DNA from: Chaetoderma sp. LZ-2023a
Taxonomy: Eukaryota; Mollusca; Caudofoveata; Chaetodermatida; Chaetodermatidae
Assembly (NCBI GenBank): GCA_034401795.1
Contig: CM067366.1
Coordinates: 78,173,470 to 78,237,469, forward strand
Direction of reading: 5' to 3'
DNA length: 64,000 nt
Part shown: in pieces, positions 62,617 through 64,000 of the stretch
Layout: every line of letters starts with the position of its first letter
Numbering within the stretch: position 1 is the first letter of the stretch
The notes under the pieces: model-generated
What the model saw: the letters and a program-made list of their open reading frames with translations, nothing else
Database searches by the model: none
Told to the model about the DNA's origin: nothing
Made by a program: the position numbers and the translations under genes

Positions 62617-63405
62617 AGCTTCGTTTCCGGTCATGAGCTTTTTTTTGCTTCTGGTTTCGGCTTATTATATAGCTTTTGTGGTTTCTTCATGGGCCCCTGT
62701 TGCATTATGGGATATGGTTCTTCATTATGCGTATGTTCCCTAGTTATTTAAGGGCAACCCACTGCGCATTTTCAATGTCCAAAATTTGTGTGATATTGTT
62801 ATCACGAAATAGCGTCCATTTACTTCGGAATGTAAAACGGTTAAATCATCTGATGCAGACCAGATACAAGCTTTATTTATTCCTATTTATGCATTTGTAA
62901 ATGCAATATGTTTGGTTGACTGTCTCGTATTATTTTTAATGCTCACGGCCATGGAAAGTCGTTGTTGTCAATGTCGTATGTATTTAGCGCTAATAGCAGG
63001 AAATTTAAGGCCGGGTACCATGAGATTCGCACCCGGATGGAATGTACATTCATGTATTTACTCGCAGACATGCATTAATTCCGTTTTTTGTAGCGTATAA
63101 ATACGATCTAAAAATTCTAGCGGACAACATTTCATTATGACATCATAGTTACTATGGACTTGTTTGTATTGCCCCAAATATCGAGGAGAACGATCTCGGG
63201 TAATAAAGGCCACCGGTAAAAAAGACCGCCATTATGTCAAAAAAGGCTGCCGGTGTATATTTGGCTTTAAAGGCTGCCAGGGTCTGTATTATGCATTATG
63301 CATAACGTGTTATATTTGATGGATGTATTATCCATGATTGTTTGTTTATTACAATTAAGTACGCTATGAATTATTAATGTTGTGTGCTTGCGTGAAATAG
63401 TATAT
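62617..63405. other. No gene recognised
   Basis: AT-rich sequence; a few AAGGC(C/T)GCC.GG words between 63208 and 63282 suggest an old repeat. Confidence 0.5.
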
Positions 63406-64000
63406 ATACACCTGTGCAAAAGTTAAGCACCCCCCTATTTTTACGCACATGCGAGGGTATATTCATGTGCTATGAAGAAAGCAATAGCATAAACATTTAT
63501 GTACCCATCCATCTTAGTGCAAGAGGTAATAATGCAACTAGAGGAATGCTGATTATGATGGTGGGGAAACACTGTATGTTTTTGTTTGAACTTGAAAACG
63601 AGGCCTGAATATGGTTACGTTGACACAACTGACAACTATTGCCCTACAGTTGACACACGTGGCTAGATTGTCATTAATGGTGTCTGAAAACGAAGTTTAA
63701 CATCTGTGCACGAGTTTGAGACTGTCATTATTAATACCGGGTATATCCACCTTGTGCCTGGATGACGACCTGGACACGACGTCTCATGCTGGTCACCAAC
63801 CGACTGATACGCCATTGTGGTATTCGTTGCCATTCAAGATGGAGTGCGTCTGTTAATTCCTGTAGGTTCTGCACAGGAGGATCCCTCCTTCTCACCATGT
63901 TTCCCAGAATGTCCCAGATATGCTCAATAGGGTTCATGTCAGGGCTCCTTGCTGGCCATGGTAGGGTTTCGATGGCATTCTGGCGGAGGTATTCATGCAC
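63406..64000 (-). mobile_element. Tc1/mariner-type DNA transposon, 3' portion (runs off the window)
   Basis: Ends at a TA-rich site followed by the terminal-repeat-like CACCTGTGCAAAAGTTAAGC, typical of Tc1/mariner elements. The transposase C-terminus lies at 63731-64000. Confidence 0.8.
63731..64000 (-). CDS. Tc1-like transposase, C-terminal 89 residues (partial)
   Basis: Reads LPWPARSPDMNPIEHIWDIL, the end of the DDE catalytic domain with the second Asp and the Glu (SPDMNPIE spacing typical of the family), then a helical tail to a stop. The frame is open to the window edge, so the first Met seen is not the true start. Whether the whole gene is intact cannot be judged here. Confidence 0.88.
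   Translation of the reverse strand: MHEYLRQNAIETLPWPARSPDMNPIEHIWDILGNMVRRRDPPVQNLQELTDALHLEWQRIPQWRISRLVTSMRRRVQVVIQAQGGYTRY

Overview
This is eukaryotic (metazoan) DNA, not bacterial. It has one intron-rich protein-coding gene and a dense load of transposable elements. The gene has long introns with GT-AG borders, and the repeats (DIRS, Penelope, LINE, Tc1/mariner, TTAA-flanked MITEs, Helentron-like elements with tandem cores) are typical of marine invertebrates. The ends of the element at 1769-3216 resemble repeats I associate with molluscs, so a mollusc or another lophotrochozoan is my best but weak guess at the source.

Positions 1-30,000 hold a complete CDKL5-type protein kinase gene on the minus strand. 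Twelve coding exons join in frame from ATG 29554 to stop 3716 and predict 865 residues: an N-terminal kinase domain, a CDKL5-like KYLKSN motif, a glutamine-rich stretch and a short basic tail. The introns are packed with palindromic MITEs flanked by TTAA, a second hairpin family, Helentron-like elements with tandem cores, simple repeats, a Penelope-like fragment with a GIY-YIG remnant, and an unidentified 2.9-kb GC-richer block with a TATA/CCAAT promoter-like motif.

Positions 30,000-36,800 are intergenic: more MITEs, the 3' end of a LINE, and simple repeats.

Positions 36,800-62,600 are a nested cluster of DIRS-type tyrosine-recombinase retrotransposons, all coding on the minus strand. An old fragment (D) is split by a full-length element A (37681-44790). 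Farther right, element B (50083-62616) is split in its gag region by element C (54498-60606). A, B and C each have inverted terminal repeats and an internal complementary region reproducing the circle junction, the hallmark of DIRS elements. A and C share the same inactivating lesions in the recombinase, so they were probably mobilised by proteins supplied in trans. Between the two stacks lie a Helentron-like repeat with five core units, a MITE, a broken LINE reverse transcriptase and a 1.1-kb element with terminal inverted repeats.

Positions 62,617-64,000 are unremarkable sequence followed by the 3' part of a Tc1/mariner transposon that runs off the window.
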